This document shows, in pieces, positions 14,141 to 29,100 of a stretch of 64,000 nucleotides of DNA (the first letter of the stretch is position 1; every line of letters starts with the position of its first letter). The notes beneath the pieces were generated by a model that was not told the origin of the DNA, did not search any database, and saw only the letters and a list, made by a program, of their open reading frames with translations. Made by a program: the position numbers and the translations under genes. The stretch is from Aquirufa ecclesiirivi (GTDB taxonomy: Bacteria > Bacteroidota > Bacteroidia > Cytophagales > Spirosomataceae). The stretch covers positions 1 to 64,000 of the forward strand of contig NZ_JAANOP010000007.1 in the NCBI RefSeq assembly GCF_011250515.1. The letters run 5' to 3'.

Positions 14141-17100
14141 TTGCGTTTGTGAACCACCTCCACTTTTCACAGCTGTTCCACCAATCGTTGCCACAAATAC
14201 ACCTGAACCAGCTGAGGTTTGAGATGTTACCGTAGCTGTGTAAGTACCATCACCTACATTGGTAACCGCTCCAATTGTTCCTAAACCTGATAATTTAGTA
14301 ATTGTTACCGTTGCTCCTCCAGTACCAATGTTATTTCCATTGGCATCTTTAGCCGTAACCGTTAATGTTTGTGTGGTCACACCATCGGCTGTAATGCTCG
14401 CACTCGTTGGAGTCAATGTAGATATGGCTGCATCAATAGCGCCAGGTACATAAGTTATGGTGGATTCGGTTTGAACACCTGTACCACTTTTCACTTCTGC
14501 CCCGCCAATGGTTGCTACGAATACGCCAGACCCTGAGGCACTAGCCGCCGTAACAGTAGCTGTATAAGTTCCGTTTCCTACATCGCTCACAGCGCTGATT
14601 GAACCAGTACCTGATAATTTAGTAATAGTCACCGTGGACCCACCCGATGTTAAGTTATTTCCAAATTCATCTTTGGCTCGAACTGTCAATAGCTGAGTAC
14701 TTGCTCCATCCGCCGTGATACTAGCAGAGGTAGGCAATAAAGTAGAAATAGCGGCATCCACACTGGCTGGATTGACTGTTATATTATCTGATGCATCCAA
14801 AATACCCGTAGCTCCGTCGGCACTAGGACTTGCATCGGAAACAGACACGGTATAATTACCCGCCAAAGTATTTCTGAACCAGAAATTGGCAATGGAATCT
14901 CCATCAGCAATGTTCACCGAAGTAATAATGCTTCCATTGTTTGCTGTACTATGGAAAGTACCACCTGTATTGTATAAATATACGGTTTGTGCTCCTACGG
15001 TATTGGATAAATTAGCAACATCACGACGAGATACCGTGTAAGCCGCTCTTGTACCAGCTGCGATATTAGCTGGTGCATTAATCACAAACTTAGTCGTTCC
15101 TGCTGTTTCACCTGCATAAAAATCGCCCAATGAAGTAAATCCTGAACTTTGAACGGAGGTTCCTGTTCTGGTTCCCGCAGTACCTATTGACCAAACATCA
15201 CTTAATTTTTTTCTAACAATGAGAGCTGCTGTGTTGGCGCTTCCTTGGACATCTCCTCCGACATAATTCAAGGTTGCATCCAGAGAACTGTAAGTACCCG
15301 ACGTATTATCTAAATCGTTAATGGTCCAATAACGGTTGATGTATTTGGACTGACTAATACCTGAAGCTACTGCCGGAGCCGAACCTGGCACCGTAGTGGA
15401 AGTAGTAATGGTTAAATTACCTGATCTTCCAGTAAAAGATAAACTCAATGGAGCATAATTTCCTGAATCACCGATTGGGAAACTCACTGCACTGGAGTTT
15501 TGAGGTATGCCTCTAGCCAATTTACCATGAACGTATCTAGCACTACTAGCACCTGAAATACTTGCTCCACTGGCTATGGTCAATATATTCCCACCATTGG
15601 TCACCACTTTTCCATTTTGGAATGTCAAGGTACCATTGATTAATAAATCCGAATCTAAGGCAATGCCTGAAGCTGCATTGACCGTTAAATTACCTAATTG
15701 ACGTGAGCCAGATTTAAAGCTGAATGTTGGGGTTCCCGATGTGGTATTTACGACCAAATTAGAACTTGAGCTACCCAGTAAATTTCCAGTAATGGTCGAC
15801 ATAGAACCATTAAGCGTCAAAGTATTGGCGCCAATAGCTAAATCACCACTAGCTAAATTAAAGTTTTGAGATACACTGATATTTCCATGCAATGTCTGGG
15901 TCACACTTTGAGAAGCATTATTCCACTCCACATTCATGAAGTTCTGATCCAAACCTGACGTTAATGCCGTACTTGTAATTCCATTGACTTTTAATAAGGC
16001 ATGAGTACCCGCACCTGCGTTTGAGGTCCATGTAGAAGCTGGGATTGAACCACCGTTTCTTGCATGCTCATAAGTACCTCCGTGGAAGGCTAATAATTCT
16101 GAACCAAGTACGTTCACAAAAGTTCCTCCCGAGTTTTTAAATGTACCGTGGGTGTGAATATTGTACTCTGCTGTTGGATCTGTTGCGTGTTTTAATGTTA
16201 ATGTACTTCCAGAAGGTAAGTCAAATACCCCATCGATAATTAAACTATATAATTCAATATTGGTATTTAAAGTAGTCGTAATTCCTGATGGGATTTTAAC
16301 GATATCATATTCTCCTTGAGAAGTTTGAGTAGGCGCAACACTGGCACCAAACACAGTTCCTCCATCCGTGGATACTTCCCAACCTACTGAAGTCCAGTTT
16401 CCACTCGAAGTAGGTTGATAAATCGCTCCTTCTGTAATGGTGAACGAGCCTGTGGAACTAGCCGTCAAACTCATTCCTGAGATTGCCGAAGTCGTTACTA
16501 TGGCATTGTTATTGTAGGTATACAAAGGCGTATTTCTCGTCGACTCCGTAAATCTCAAATAATCAATTAAGAAAGAACTACTTCCCGAATTAATGGTAAC
16601 AGTCACAGGATTTCCTAACAATACGCCACCCGCTGTGGTACGAACTAATTTGTCTGTCTTATCGGTTCCACCAATGGTTAAGCCTAATTGTAAAGTCGTA
16701 TTGGTATTGACATTCACTTGGTTACCGTATGGATCTTGAACGATGGCGTTCAAGGTCACGTTATTGGATCCCAAAGTAGGATAAGTAGGAGATAAAGCTG
16801 TTGCTACCAATTTTGAAGCAGTAGCTCCACTAACAGTGACACTTAATTTATCTTCAGATGCAGATGAACTGACTGTTCCATCGGTCACAGAAACAAGTGC
16901 AGATTCCGCTTTATATAAGATCATAGAAGCTGTACCCACCCCATTGGTGAAGGTCACCACCGTACTACTACCCAAATTAATGGCAGTAGCGTTTTTATTA
17001 GTAACCGTAGGTGCAGTCACAGGATTTGTGGAACTCGTTGCTCCAGAGAAAGTCAAAGTTTTGTCACCCGAATATCCTGTTACCGTATTACCCTCAGCAT

Positions 17101-20100
17101 CTTTGGCTGTCAAAGTAATGGTTTGTGCTGCTCCAGCTGTTTGTGAACCTGAGCCTGTAATGACCAATTTAGCCACTGTACCTGCACTGATGGTGACATT
17201 CGAACTTGTCACTGCGGTTCCTGATGCTGGAGTAAACGTAAATGTTCCTGTTCCCGCATTTCCGGTGAAGATTAAACCTGAAATGGATGATACACCACTG
17301 GTGAAATCACTGACATTATTTAATTTATTGGTCCCAGTTAAACCTGTAATCGTACCTGTTAAGGTAGTTGTAACCGTAATGTTATTGGTAGCAGCATTAA
17401 AACCTGTGGCTACGTTACCCCAGAAGTCATAAGCTGTTAAGGTATTGGTTCCCGTAAAGGATTGTCCACTTGTCTGAGGGCTCGCTAAACTTACCGTAAA
17501 TTTAGCCCCCACACTTGGGTTAACGGTGATGGATAAACGATCACCACCTGTAGAAGCGGAAATGGAAGTGGCACTAGCTGTAATGAAGGTAGATTCTGCT
17601 TTATAAAGTGCCATACTACCTGTGGCTACACCAGCCGTAAAGGTCATGGTTGTGGCCGTACCAAAATTCACTGCAGCCGCCGTTTTATCGTTTACTGTTG
17701 GCGCAGTTACCGGATTAGCGGATGAACTTGCTCCAGCAAAAGTAACATCGTGATCCCCTGTATAAGTCGTTACTGTATTTCCATTAGCATCTTTAGCTGT
17801 AATAGTCACGGTTTGAGTACCTCCTGCTGTTTGCGTTCCTGTGCCTGTTACAACCAAACGAGTTGCTGTTCCTGCACTCATGCTTACACTTCCCGAGGTC
17901 ACGGGTGTTCCAGAGGCTGGTGTAAAGGTAAATGTTCCTGTTCCAGCTGTACCTGTAAAAGTCAACTTGCTGGTCAAATTAGCTATACCTGAGCTAAAGT
18001 CGGCTACATTATTGATCAAGTTTGAACCATTCAATCCAGAAACTGTACCTGTCAATGAAGACGTTACTGTAATAGCATTGGTCGAAGCATTGAAAGTCGT
18101 GGCTACGTTACCATAGGCATCATAAGCCGTCAATGTATTGGTTCCTGTAAAGGCGGTTCCTGAATTTTGAGGACTTGCTAAACTTACTGTAAACTTGGTA
18201 GCTACGCCATGACTAACCACTACCGTTAATCGGTCTCCACCAGTAGATGCGTTGATTCCATCTGCACTAGCAGCTATGTTGGCTGTTTCAACTTTATATA
18301 ATTTCAAATCCGAAGTAGCTACCCCGTTGGTAAAGGCTACCGTCGTAGCTGTTCCAAAATCAATGGATGCACTCGTATTGTCTGTTGCATTAGGGGCTGT
18401 AACTGGACTAGCCGAAGAGCTTGCTCCAGAGAATGTCAAGGCATGATTTCCTGTATATCCAGTAGCAGTATTACCATTGGCATCCTTCGCTGTGATGGTC
18501 ATGGTCTGCGTAGCTCCTGCCACTTGAGTTCCTGTTCCTGTAATCACAAATTTCGTAGCAGCACCCGAACCAATAGTTACACTGGAACTTGTTGCTGCAG
18601 TACCTGTATTGGGAGTAAAGGTAAATGTACCCGATCCAACAGTTCCTGAGAATACCAAACTGGAAGTTAAGTTGGCCACTCCAGAAGTAAAGTCTCCTGC
18701 ACTATTTAAGATATTTGTTCCTGATAAACCTGTAATAGCTCCTGTTAAGGAAGTAGTTACCGTTACTGGGTTCGTTGAGGCGTTAAATAAAGAAGTATTA
18801 CCATACGCATCTTGTGCGGTTAAGGTATTAGTTCCTGTAAAGGCTACTCCATTATTTTGTGGGCTAGTTAAACTAACCACCAGTTTACTAAAGGTAGCAG
18901 CAGAAACCACCACGCTTAAACGATCCGCACCTGTCGTAGTAATACCACCTTGCGTAGCAACCAGATTTAAGGTTTCCGCTTTATAAGGCACAAAACTAGC
19001 TGTTGCCACTCCATTACTGAACGAGACATTGGTCGCAGTACCCAAATTGGTACCTCCTACCGTAGGAACCGTAACGGGGTTAGATGAACTTGCAGCACCT
19101 GTAAAGGTCAAGGACTTAGTACCGGTATAACTTGTAGCCGTATTGCCACTCGCATCTTTTGCTGTAATGGTAATAGTTTGAGCACTACCAGCCGTTTCAG
19201 TACCACTTCCAGTAATCACAAATTTAGTGGCTGTGCCCGGATTAATTACTCCATTAAATGATCCTGTGGCACCTCCAGTAGTTGATGTAAATGTGATGGT
19301 GCCTGAACCTGAAGTCCCCGTATAAATTAATTTACCTGTCAAATCGGCTACTCCATTCACAAAATCTGAAATACTTGTCAATTTATCTGTACCAGACAAG
19401 CCTGTAATGGTTCCACCCAAATTAGTTGTGGCAGTAACATTGTTCGCCGAAGCATCAAATGTTAAGACCGCATTACCATAGGCATCTTCTGCTATCAGAT
19501 TATTTACTCCTGTAAATGCTACTCCACTGGTTTGTGGGGTAGTGAAGGCTAATTCAAATTTAGTTAATGTACTATGGCCAACAGTAACTGTCAAACGATC
19601 GGCTCCTGATGAAGCGATACTACCATCATTGGCCACAATATTTGCCACTGCCGCTTCATATAATATCATAGATGCTGTAGCGACTCCATTCGTAAATGTC
19701 ACATTGGTACTTGTTCCAAAATCAATACCTCCTACAGTAGGCGCTGTTTGCGGATTATGAGAAACATTGGCACCAGAAAAAGTCAAGGCCTTCACTCCTG
19801 TATAAGAAGTTACCGTATTTCCTTGTGCATCCTTGGCTGTTAAAGTTATCGTTTGACTCGATCCTGCAGTAATCGTACTAGTTCCTGTAATTACTAGTCG
19901 AGTAGCTGCACCTGTGTTTATGGTCACATTGCCACTTGTACCTGAGGCACCACTAGCCGTGGCAAAACTAAATGTACCTGTGCCCACTGTTCCTGTGAAT
20001 TTCAAACCTAAACTAGTTAAGTTAGCCACTCCACTACTAAAGTCGCCAGCTTGGTTCAATAAATTATTTAGCCCTGAACCTAATCCGCTGATGGTACCTG

Positions 20101-23100
20101 TTAAGGTACTTGTTACTGTTACAGGATCAGTATTGGCAGCAAATGTAGTTACGGTATTACCGTAAACATCTTGTGCTGTTAAGGTATTTGTACCCGTGAA
20201 GGCCGTTCCATTGGTTTGTGGACTTGCCAAACTCGCTACCAATTTATTTAATGTGGCGGCTGAAACGACTACGCTCAAACGATCAGCACCGGAAGTAGTA
20301 ACACCGCCTTGCGTTGCCACAAGAAGTGCTGTTTCTGCTTTGTATAATTTCACTAAAGCCGTTCCAACTCCACTGCTGAAAGTTACCACAGTAGCTGTAC
20401 CAAAGTTAATATCGGCAAGATCTTTATCTCTTGCCGTGGCAGCGGTTGTTGGATTAGTCGAACTATTCGCTCCAGAGAAGACGATAGATTTGTCACCAGT
20501 ATATCCTGTGGCCGTATTTCCACTAGCATCTTTAGCCGTGATGGTAACGGTTTGGTTACCTCCCGCAGTTTGTGTTCCAGTTCCTGTCACAATGAATTTC
20601 GTAGCTGCACCTGGGTTCACCGTGATGCTTGAACTAGTTACAGCAGTTCCTGAGACTGGAGTAAAGGTAAATGTTCCCGCAGCTGAAGTACCTGTAAAGG
20701 TTAAACCTAGACTCGTCAAATTTGCGACACCACTCGTGAAGTCCGCAGCATTATTTAACATATTGGTTCCAGACAAGCCCGTGATAGCACCTGTTAAGCT
20801 AGTTGTCACGGTAATACTATTTCCTGAAGCATTAAAACTGGTTACAGTATTTCCATATGCGTCAAGTGCCGTTAAGGTATTCGTGCCGGTAAAGGCTGAA
20901 CCATTTATCTGTGGACTTGTCAAGCTAACTGCTAACTTAGTAAATGTTGATTCGGAAACTGTTACCGATAAACGATCCCCGCCAACAGCCAAGATTGTTC
21001 CGTCTGTAGCGGCAATAGTTGCTGATTCCGCTTTGTACAATACCATGGATGTTGTTGCTACTCCATTAGTAAAGGTTAAGCTAGTAGCTGTACCTAGTTC
21101 ATTTCCGCCAATAGTTGGTGCGGTAGCTGGACTAGCTGAACTATTCGCACCTGAGAATGTAATGCTATGAGAACCTGTATAACCTGTAGCCGTATTTCCC
21201 TGTGCATCTTTGGCTGTGATTGAAATCGTTTGAGAACTACCTGCTGTTTGTGAACTTGAACCAGTCACCACCAATTTTGTAGCTGCACCCGAATTAATCT
21301 GTACACTTCCACTTGTTACCGCTGTTCCACTTTGTGGCGTGAAGGTAAAGGTGCCTGTTCCTACGGTTCCTGTGAAGATCAATTGGCTTGTCAAGTTCGC
21401 TACACCTGCTGTGAAGTCGCCCGCACTACTCAACTTATTCGTTCCTGATAATCCGGTGATTGCTCCTGTTAAGCTCGTTGTCACCGTGACATTATTCGCA
21501 CTGGCATCAAAGCTAGCTACGGTATTGCCGTAGGCATCTTGTGCTGTTAGTGTATTCGTTCCGGTAAAGGCGGTACCCGTAATTTGTGGTGTCGCTAAGC
21601 TCACAGCTAATTTGCTGTAAGTCGCAGCACTCACAGTTACTGATAAGCGATCGGCTCCTGAGGTGGTCACACTAGCTTGTGTAGCTACCAATTGAGCGGT
21701 CTCCGCTTTATATAATTTTACTAAAGCTGTTCCTACTCCACTGCTGAATGTTACCACGGTAGCAGTACCAAAGTTAATATCAGCAAGATCTTTATCTCGT
21801 GCTGTGGCGGCTGTGCTTGGACTTGTAGAACTATTCGCTCCCGAGAAGACAATCGATTTATCTCCCGTATATCCTGTGGCAGTATTGCCATTGGCATCTT
21901 TGGCGGTAATCGTAACGGTTTGACTTCCTCCTGCGGTTTGTGTACCTGTTCCTGTCACTATGAACTTCGTAGCTGCACCCGAGTTCACCGTGATGCTTGA
22001 GCTAGTCACGGCAGTACCTGAGGCTGGTGTGAAGGTAAACGTTCCTGATCCAGAGGTTCCTGTGAATGTTAAACCTAAGCTTGTTAAATTGGCTACTCCA
22101 CTGCTGAAATCTCCTGCTTGATTTAATACGTTATTCACTCCTGAACCTAGGCCACTGATGCTTCCTGTTAAACTAGTCGTTACTGTTATGTTATTGCCTG
22201 ATGGATTGAAGCTGGTCACTGTATTTCCATAAGCATCTTGAGCTGTTAAGGTATTCGTTCCTGTAAAGGCTGTACCATTTACTTGTGGACTCGCTAAGCT
22301 TACGGCTAGTTTGCTGAAACTTGCTTCAGAGACAGTTACCGATAAACGATCCGCTCCAGTGGCTACAATCGTTCCATCCGTTCCAGCTATGGTTGCTACC
22401 TCTGCTTTGTACAAGACCATCGAGGCTGTTGCCACTCCATTGGTAAACGTTAAACTTGTTCCTGTTCCAAAGGCGGTTCCTCCTACTGTTGGTGCTGTTG
22501 CTGGACTACTGGAACTATTCGCTCCAGAGAAAGTAATGGAATGAGATCCCGTATAAGCTGTTGCCGTATTTCCTTGTGCATCTTTGGCGGTGATTGAAAT
22601 GGTTTGAGCCACACCTGCCGTTTCAGAACCAGTTCCTGTGATGACTAATTTGGTCGCTGTACCTGCACTGATAGAAACAGAACCACTGGTAGCTGCGGTT
22701 CCTGATTGAGGAGTAAAGGTAAAGGTCCCTGTTCCTGAAGTACCTGTATATATTAAACCTAGACTCGTTAAGTTGGCAATCCCTGAAACAAAATCTCCAG
22801 CGCTTGTCAATTTATTTGTTCCTGATAATCCAGAAATAGAACCTGATAAGGTAGTCGTGACGGTCACGTTATTAGCGCTAGCGTCAAAGGTCGTCACGGT
22901 ATTTCCATAAGCATCCTCTGCTTCCAGCGTATTAGATCCTGTAAAGGCTACTCCATTTACTTGTGGTGTTGCTAGGCTAGTTGTTAATTTAGCATAGGCT
23001 GCAGAACTTACTGTTACCGTTAATCGATCAGCCCCTGCACTAAGAATAAGTCCATTGGTTGCGGTGATGTTCGCTACCTCTGCTTTATACAAGACCATGC

Positions 23101-26100
23101 TGGCTGTGGCGACACCATTACTAAAGTTCAATCCAATTTCTGTACCAAAGTTAGAACCAGCTACCGTAGGAACTGTCACAGGGCTAGGAGAACTTGCTGC
23201 TCCTGTGAAGGTAATGTTATGCACACCTGTATATCCTGTGGCCGTATTGCCACTAGCATCTTTGGCCGTGATGGTAATGGTTTGAGAGCTACCAGCTGTT
23301 TGTGTACTAGAACCAGTTACCACTAATTTCGTGGCTGTACCTGAATTGATGACAACATTACTACTTGTTACGGCTGTACCTGTAGCTGGGGTAAATGTGA
23401 AGGTTCCAGTTCCCACCGTACCTGTAAAGGTCAAAGCACCTGTGATATTAGCCACACCACTCACAAAACGTCCTACAGTTTGCATGATATTTCCACCAGC
23501 AAATCCAGAAACGGTTCCACTTAAACTGGTGGTCACAGTCACATTATTTTGTGAGGCATCAAACGAGGTAAAGGTATTTCCATATGCGTCTTGTGCTGTT
23601 ACCGTATTGGTACCTGTAAAGGCTGTTCCACTAATTTGTGGACTCGCCAAGCTCACCGCTAATTTACTGAAACTCGCTTCAGAAACTGTCACCGATAAAC
23701 GATCTCCTCCAGTTGATGAAATACTTCCATCGGTCGTTGAAACAACTGCCGCTTCTGCCTTGTATAATTTCAAGCTAGCAGTAGCCACACCATTACTGAA
23801 GGTCACCACGGTAGCTGTACCAAAATTCACATCACTCGCATTTTTATCAGTTACTGTAGGTGCAGTAACCGGACTTGAAGAACTTAAAGCTCCAGAGAAT
23901 GTCAACGACTTATCTCCAGTATAAGTCAATGCTGTATTTCCACTGATATCTTTCGCTGTAATAGTAATGCTTTGAGTACCTCCTGCTGTTTGGGAGGCAT
24001 TTCCTGTAACCACTAATTTAGTAGCAGCACCAGCCATAATATCTCCACTAGCTGATCCTGTTTTTCCAGAAGCAGAAGTAAAGGTAGCTGTACCCGTTCC
24101 AATTGTACCAGTGAAGGTAAATTGACCCGTTACATTGGCTACTCCACTCACAAAATCTCCTGCACTATTCAAGACATTTCCACCCGATAATCCAGAAATA
24201 ACACCAGTTAAATTAGTCGTTGCTGTGATGTTATCCGTTGAAGCATTGAAACTCGTTACCGTATTTCCGTATGCATCTTGTGCGGTGATGGTATTTGTTC
24301 CAGTAAAGGCAACCCCATTGGTTTGTGGAGAAGTGAATGAAACGGCAAACTTATCTAATGTGCTTGGACTAACTGTCACATTCAAAGTTCCTCCCGTATT
24401 CGAGTTGATCGTGCCATCGGTCGCATTCACCGTAGCTGATTCTGCTTTGTACAAGACCATAGAGCCTGTAGCCACACCCGCCGTAAAGGTCAAGCTTGTA
24501 GCTGTTCCAAAGTTCGTTCCCGCTACCGTTGGTGCGGTGGCCGGACTTATCGAGCTTGCTGCTCCTGAGAAGGTAATGTTTTTAGCTCCGGTATAAGTCG
24601 TTGATGTATTTCCATTGGCATCTTGGGCAGTAACGGTAACCGTTTGAGCTCCCCCAGCTGTTTGAGTTCCTGTTCCAGTGACTACTAATTTAGTCGCTGC
24701 ACCAGCATTCACGGTAATGCTAGAGCTTGTAGTTGCTGTTCCTGATGCTGGAGTAAAGGTGAAAGTACCAGCTCCTGTTGTACCTGTAAATTTCAAACCT
24801 AAGCTTGTCAAATTCGCTACTCCACTGCTAAAATCACCTGCTTGATTCAATACATTGTTGACACCTGATCCTAAACCAGTGATCGCACCTGTCAAACTTG
24901 TGGTTACTGTTACATTATTCGTGTTAGCTGCAAAAGAAGTTACGGTATTACCATAAGCATCTTGTGCGGTCAAGGTATTGGTTCCAGTAAAGGCGGTGCC
25001 GTTAATCTGTGGACTTGTTAAGCTTACTGCTAATTTATTAAAGCTTGCAGCACTAACAGCTACCGTTAAGCGATCTGCTCCTGCGGCGGAAATACTACCG
25101 TCGGTCACAGCCACGACAGCTGATTCCACGTTGTATAACTTCATGTTGGTAGTCACAGTACCCGAAGCAAAAGTCAAGGCTGTAGTTGAACCAAATGCAA
25201 TATCCGCTGCTGCGGTATTGGTTACCTTAGGGGTCGTTACTGGGGCTGTTGAGCTAGTGGCTCCTGAGAAAGTTAAGTTCTTAGAACCTGTATAATTCGT
25301 TACCGTATTACCACTTGCATCTTTGGCTGTAATCGTAATCGAATTACTCGCTCCTGCTGTCTGAGTCGCTGAACCTGTTACTACTAATCGGGTGGCAGCA
25401 CCTGGGTTGATGGTCACACTTCCACTTGTAGCGGCTGTTCCTGATGCTGGGGTAAAAGTAAATGTACCAGTACCTGAAGGACCTGTATAAACCATTACTC
25501 CTGATAAACTTACGGAACCACTTCCTCCTGGTGATTGCATAACATTGCCACCACCAAAACCAGATACGACACCACCTAAACTATTGGTTACTGTAATATT
25601 ATTTAAAGAAGCATCAAATGAGGTAACTGTATTACCATAAGCATCTTGTGCTGTCAACGTATTCGTTCCTGTAAAGGCTGTTCCATTGCTTTGCGGCGAA
25701 TCTAAAGCAACAAACAATTTGGAGAAAGTTGACTCCGAGACCGTTACGGCTAATGATCCACCCGTGTTGGAGTTAATCGTTCCGTCTGTTGCATTCACCG
25801 TAGCTGATTCCGCTTTGTATAAAATCATGGATCCAGTCGCCACACCCGCTGTAAAATTCAAGGTAGTGGATGTTCCAAATGCCGTAGCTGCTAGAGTTGG
25901 ATTAGTAGCTGGATTGATGGAAGGGTTCGCCCCTGAGAATGTAATGGATTTATTACCTGTATAAGTTGTCGCTGTGTTTCCACTAGCATCCTTAGCTGTA
26001 ATGGTCAATGTTTGTGAACCACCTGCCGTTTGGGAACCAGAACCTGATAAAACCAATTTAGTAGCAGCACCTGAGTTAATTACTACGACATCATTACCCG

Positions 26101-29100
26101 TATATCCTCCTGTAGTAGAAGTAAATGTAAAGGTTCCTGAACCTGTCACTCCCGTATATTTTATACCTAAAGCAGTTAAATCAGCTACCCCACCCACAAA
26201 ATCTCCTGCTTGGTTGAGTACATTATTGGTACCTGAACCTAAACCACTTATCACTCCACCTAGCGAATTCGTAACTGTTACCGCATTCGTTCCCGCATTG
26301 TAATTCACGGTATTACCATAAGCATCTTGAGCCGTTAAGGTATTCGTTCCTGTAAAGGCTGAACCGTTGACTTGTGGACTTGTCAAATCGGCAGAAAATT
26401 TAGATAAAGTACTGGCACTAACAGTCACCGATAAACGATCTCCTCCTGTTGATGAAATGCTTCCATCAGTGGCTGCAATCGTGGCTGATTCTGCTTTGTA
26501 CAAGATCATTGTTCCAGTAGCTACCCCTGCCGTAAATGTCAAGTTAGCCGCAGTGCCAAAATTTGTTCCAGCAAATGTTGGAACTGTACTTGGATTCGAG
26601 GAATTATTAGCTCCAGAAATGGTGATACTTTTTGCTCCAGCGTAAGATGTAACCGTATTTCCACTCGCATCCTGAGCTGTGATGGTTATTGATTGAGAAC
26701 CACCTGCTGTCTGAGTACCTGTTCCTGTAACTACTAATTTGGTAGCTTCACCTGGGTTAACCGTGATGCTAGAGCTTGTTGCTGCCGTTCCTGAAGCTGG
26801 CGTAAAGGTGAATGTTCCAGCACCTGTAGTACCTGTAAATTTCAAGCCCAAGCTTGTCAAGTTAGCAACCCCACTGGTAAAGTCACCCGCACTATTTAAT
26901 ATATTTGTTCCTGATAAGCCTGTAATAGCACCCGTTAATGCAGTCGTTACCGTAATGTTATTTCCTGCAGCACTAAATCCGGTTACTGTGTTACCATAAG
27001 CATCTTGAGCCGTAAAGGTATTCGTTCCTGTGAAGGCTGTTCCATTGATCTGAGGGCTTGTTAAACTAACAGCCAATTTCGTCATACTGGAAGGACTAAC
27101 GGTAACTGATAATCGATCCGCCCCACTGGTTAAAATCGAACCATCTGTTACCGATACAGTCGCTGTTTCAGCTTTATACAGCACCATCGATGCTGTAGCT
27201 ACACCAGCTGTAAAGGTGATGTTCGTTGTACTTCCAAAGTCCGTTCCTCCTACGGTTGGAGCCGTAGCAGGACTTGATGAACTAGTAGCACCAGAGAATG
27301 TAAGTGATTTAGAGCCTGTATAGCCAGTGGCTGTATTTCCACTCGCATCTTTTGCCGTAATGGTTACTGTTTGTGCACCTCCAGCCGTTTGAGTACCTGT
27401 TCCTGTAATGACTAATTTAGTGGCTGCACCTGCATTGATGGTCACACTTCCACTCGTAACAGCTGTTCCAGAAGCTGGTGTAAAAGTAAATGTTCCTGTA
27501 CCCACCTCACCTGTGTAAATCATTTTGGTAGAAACAGAACCTACTCCGTTAACAAAACCTCCAGCCGCTGTTAATACATTGACTCCAGTAAAACCTGTAA
27601 TACTTCCACTTAATGAAGTAGTTACAGTAATGTTATTGAGTGATACATCAAAATTGGTAACAATATTTCCATAGGCATCAAGTGCCGTAACATCATTCGT
27701 TCCTGTAAAGGCAACTCCGTTTGTTTGAGGACTCGCTAAAGTAACTCCCAACTTAGTCATGGTCGATTCTGAAACCGTTACAGCTAAAGTACCACCCGTA
27801 TTCGAATTAATCGTTCCGTCTGTGGCATTCACTGTGGCAGCTTCTGCTTTGTACAAGATCATCGATCCTGTCGCCACACCCGCGGTAAAGGTCATACTAG
27901 TGGCCGTACCAAAGTTCGTTCCTGCTACTGTTGGCGTAGTGGCTGGGCTTGGTGAGCTCGCTGCTCCTGAGAATGTAATGTTTTTAGCTCCTGTATAAGT
28001 CGTAGCTGTATTTCCGTTGGCATCTTGGGCGGTTACGGTAACCGTTTGAGCGCCTCCAGCTGTTTGCGTTCCTGTACCTGTAACAACTAATTTAGTGGCA
28101 GCTCCTGCGTTGATGGTTATGCTTGAACTAGTAACCGCTGTTCCGGAGGCTGGCGTAAAGGTAAATGTTCCTGCTCCTACGGTTCCTGTGAATTTCAAAC
28201 CTAAGCTTGTCAAGTTCGCTACTCCACTCGAGAAGTTAGCTAATTGGTTAATCACATTATTTACTCCACTACCCAATCCACTCACCGTTCCCGTTAAGCT
28301 TGTTGTTACGGTAATATTATTGCCCGAAGCATCAAATCCTGTTACGGTATTTCCATACGCATCTTGTGCGGTCAAAGTATTCGTTCCAGTAAAGGCAGTA
28401 CCGTTTACCTGTGGACTTGTTAGGCTAACGGCTAATTTGCTAAAGCTTTCTGGACTGACCGTTACGTTCAATGTTCCTCCAGTATTCGAGTTGATCGTTC
28501 CGTCTGTCGCATTCACTGTGGCAGCTTCTGCTTTGTACAAGATCATCGATCCTGTTGCCACACCCGCCGTAAAGGTCAAGCTTGTAGCTGTTCCAAAGTT
28601 CGTGCCCGCTACCGTTGGTGTCGTAGCCGGACTTGGGGATGCGGCTGCTCCTGAGAATGTAATGTTTTTTGCTCCTGTATAACCTGTATCGGTATTTCCG
28701 CTCGCATCTTTCGCTGTAACTGTGACGGTTTGACTTCCTCCTGCTGTTTGAGTTCCTGTTCCTGTAACTACTAATTTTGTCGCTGCTCCAGCGTTGATGG
28801 TTACGCTTCCACTTGTCGCTGCTGTTCCAGAAGCTGGAGTAAAGGTAAATGTTCCTGCACCAGAGGTTCCTGTATAAATGATTCCATCGGTGGTTAAATT
28901 AGCTACACCACTTGTAAAATCTCCTACTTGATTCAATACATTGGTACCTCCTGATCCTAAACCGCTCACCGTGCCTCCCAAGGAATTAGTTACTGTTACA
29001 TTATTCGTACTTGCATTAAATCCTGTTACTGTATTACCATAAGCATCTTGGGCTGTCAAGGTATTCGTTCCTGTAAAGGCAGTTCCGTTTATCTGTGGAC

